Shown piece after piece: positions 58,288 to 58,812 of a DNA stretch of 58,812 nt; position 1 is the first letter of the stretch; the number at the start of each line of letters is the position of its first letter. The stretch lies in contig JAFAWR010000367.1 in the NCBI GenBank assembly GCA_019241635.1, positions 1 to 58,812 on the forward strand. The letters are read 5' to 3'. The notes below the pieces were generated by a model, which was not told where the DNA came from, made no database searches, and saw nothing but the letters and a program-made list of their open reading frames with translations. Source of the stretch: Solirubrobacterales bacterium. Its GTDB lineage: Bacteria > Actinomycetota > Thermoleophilia > Solirubrobacterales > Solirubrobacteraceae. The position numbers and the translations under genes are program-made.

Positions 58288-58812
58288 CGATGCAGGCGAG
58301 CTCCACGGACGCCGCCGAGGCGACCGCCGGCGAGATCCAGACGATCGTCGCGGCCCGGCGTCTGCGCAACACCAAGACGGTGTTCATCGGCGTCGGTCGC
58401 CCGAGCACGGCGGCGCTGCTGGCCCGCATGGTCCACAACCCCGAGCTGATCCTGGTCTACGAGTCGGGAACCATCGGCGCCAAGCCGTTCCACATCCCGC
58501 TCTCGATCGGCGACGGCGAGCTGGCCGAGACCGCCGACTCGATCGTGTCGGTGCCCGAGATGTTCAACTACTGGATCGGCGCCGGCCGGATCGACGTGGC
58601 CTTCCTGGGTGCGGCGCAGATCGACCGCCACGCGAACCTGAACTCGACCGTGATCGGTTCCTACGAGCATCCCAAGACGCGCCTCCCCGGAGCCGGTGGC
58701 GCGCCCGAGATCGCCGCCAGCTGCGGCGAGGTGATCGTGATCGCGCCCCACGCCAAGCGCACGTTTGTGAAGAAGCTCGACTTCGTGACCACGGTCGGGC
58801 ACGGCGACGGTC
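58284..58812 (+). CDS. catJ: 3-oxoadipate CoA-transferase subunit B (CatJ-like), partial
   Basis: 176 codons are visible and the frame is open at the window edge. It starts at the ATG at 58284, overlapping the catI stop (ATGA). NPELILVYESGTIGAKPFHI holds the catalytic Glu (ESG) that forms the glutamyl-CoA intermediate. GVGRPSTAALLARMVHNPEL, LPGAGGAPEIAASCGEVIVI and KLDFVTTVGHGDG match CatJ closely. The missing part should be about 75-85 residues. Pairing with catI completes the enzyme that the dioxygenase branch of the island needs. Confidence 0.88.
   Translation, partial: MTMQASSTDAAEATAGEIQTIVAARRLRNTKTVFIGVGRPSTAALLARMVHNPELILVYESGTIGAKPFHIPLSIGDGELAETADSIVSVPEMFNYWIGAGRIDVAFLGAAQIDRHANLNSTVIGSYEHPKTRLPGAGGAPEIAASCGEVIVIAPHAKRTFVKKLDFVTTVGHGDG

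Overview
The window is a GC-rich (roughly 70%), densely coding bacterial chromosome segment. Gene content points to Actinomycetota, most likely class Thermoleophilia (Solirubrobacterales-like soil organisms). Supporting signs are a NucS endonuclease, a SigF/anti-sigma/STAS partner-switching set, actinobacterial-type 2-oxoglutarate decarboxylase and aconitase, frequent GTG and TTG starts, and many 4-nt start/stop overlaps. The taxonomic placement is inference. I saw no rRNA, tRNA, CRISPR array, insertion sequence or prophage.

Layout. 1-5.4 kb: the 3' end of an oxoglutarate dehydrogenase E1 gene, mreB, a membrane glycosyltransferase, a coiled-coil transglycosylase-like secreted protein, an alkyltransferase-like DNA-binding protein and YjbQ. 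5.4-10.5 kb: enoyl-CoA hydratase, nucS, a GroES-like protein with a C-terminal zinc ribbon, and a divergent MMPL exporter/TetR pair with a clear promoter between them. 10.5-20.8 kb: a J-domain/TPR protein, an NlpC/P60-like secreted protein with a lipoprotein, Ohr, EttA, SDR, MFS, HAD phosphatase, M42 peptidase and a sigma-70 factor. 21-30 kb: aconitase, a 35-aa membrane microprotein coupled to a GT39-like glycosyltransferase, a G1-type glutamic peptidase, a ferric-reductase-like membrane protein, a phosphoesterase and a large secreted protein. 30-46 kb: slipin/NfeD, a cytidylate-kinase-like protein, a DHA2 exporter, a V4R-GAF-GGDEF diguanylate cyclase, MaoC/amidohydrolase, small membrane proteins, an epimerase, an alcohol dehydrogenase with a double ferritin-like protein, and the SigF module.

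46.8-58.8 kb is an aromatic-acid catabolic island. It holds an IclR regulator divergent from benzoylformate decarboxylase and an intradiol (hydroxyquinol-type) dioxygenase, then a PadR/HAAS pair. After that comes a tightly coupled operon: GntR, a DUF6282-like amidohydrolase, GalB-type 4-oxalomesaconate hydratase, GalC/LigK-type aldolase, a VOC extradiol dioxygenase, an NTF2-like protein and an MFS carrier, with a 4-nt overlap at all six junctions. CatI/CatJ-type 3-oxoadipate CoA-transferase follows with its own upstream region. IclR-like 15-bp dyads occur upstream of both the IclR/decarboxylase pair and the CoA-transferase genes, tying the two ends of the island together.

The most unusual features are the GalB/GalC operon built around a VOC-type rather than a LigAB-type ring-cleaving enzyme, a palindromic repeat found twice between convergent genes, several large intergenic hairpins, recurrent 82-100 nt antisense overlaps at convergent gene ends, and 11-bp-phased direct repeats that may mark a small response-regulator regulon.
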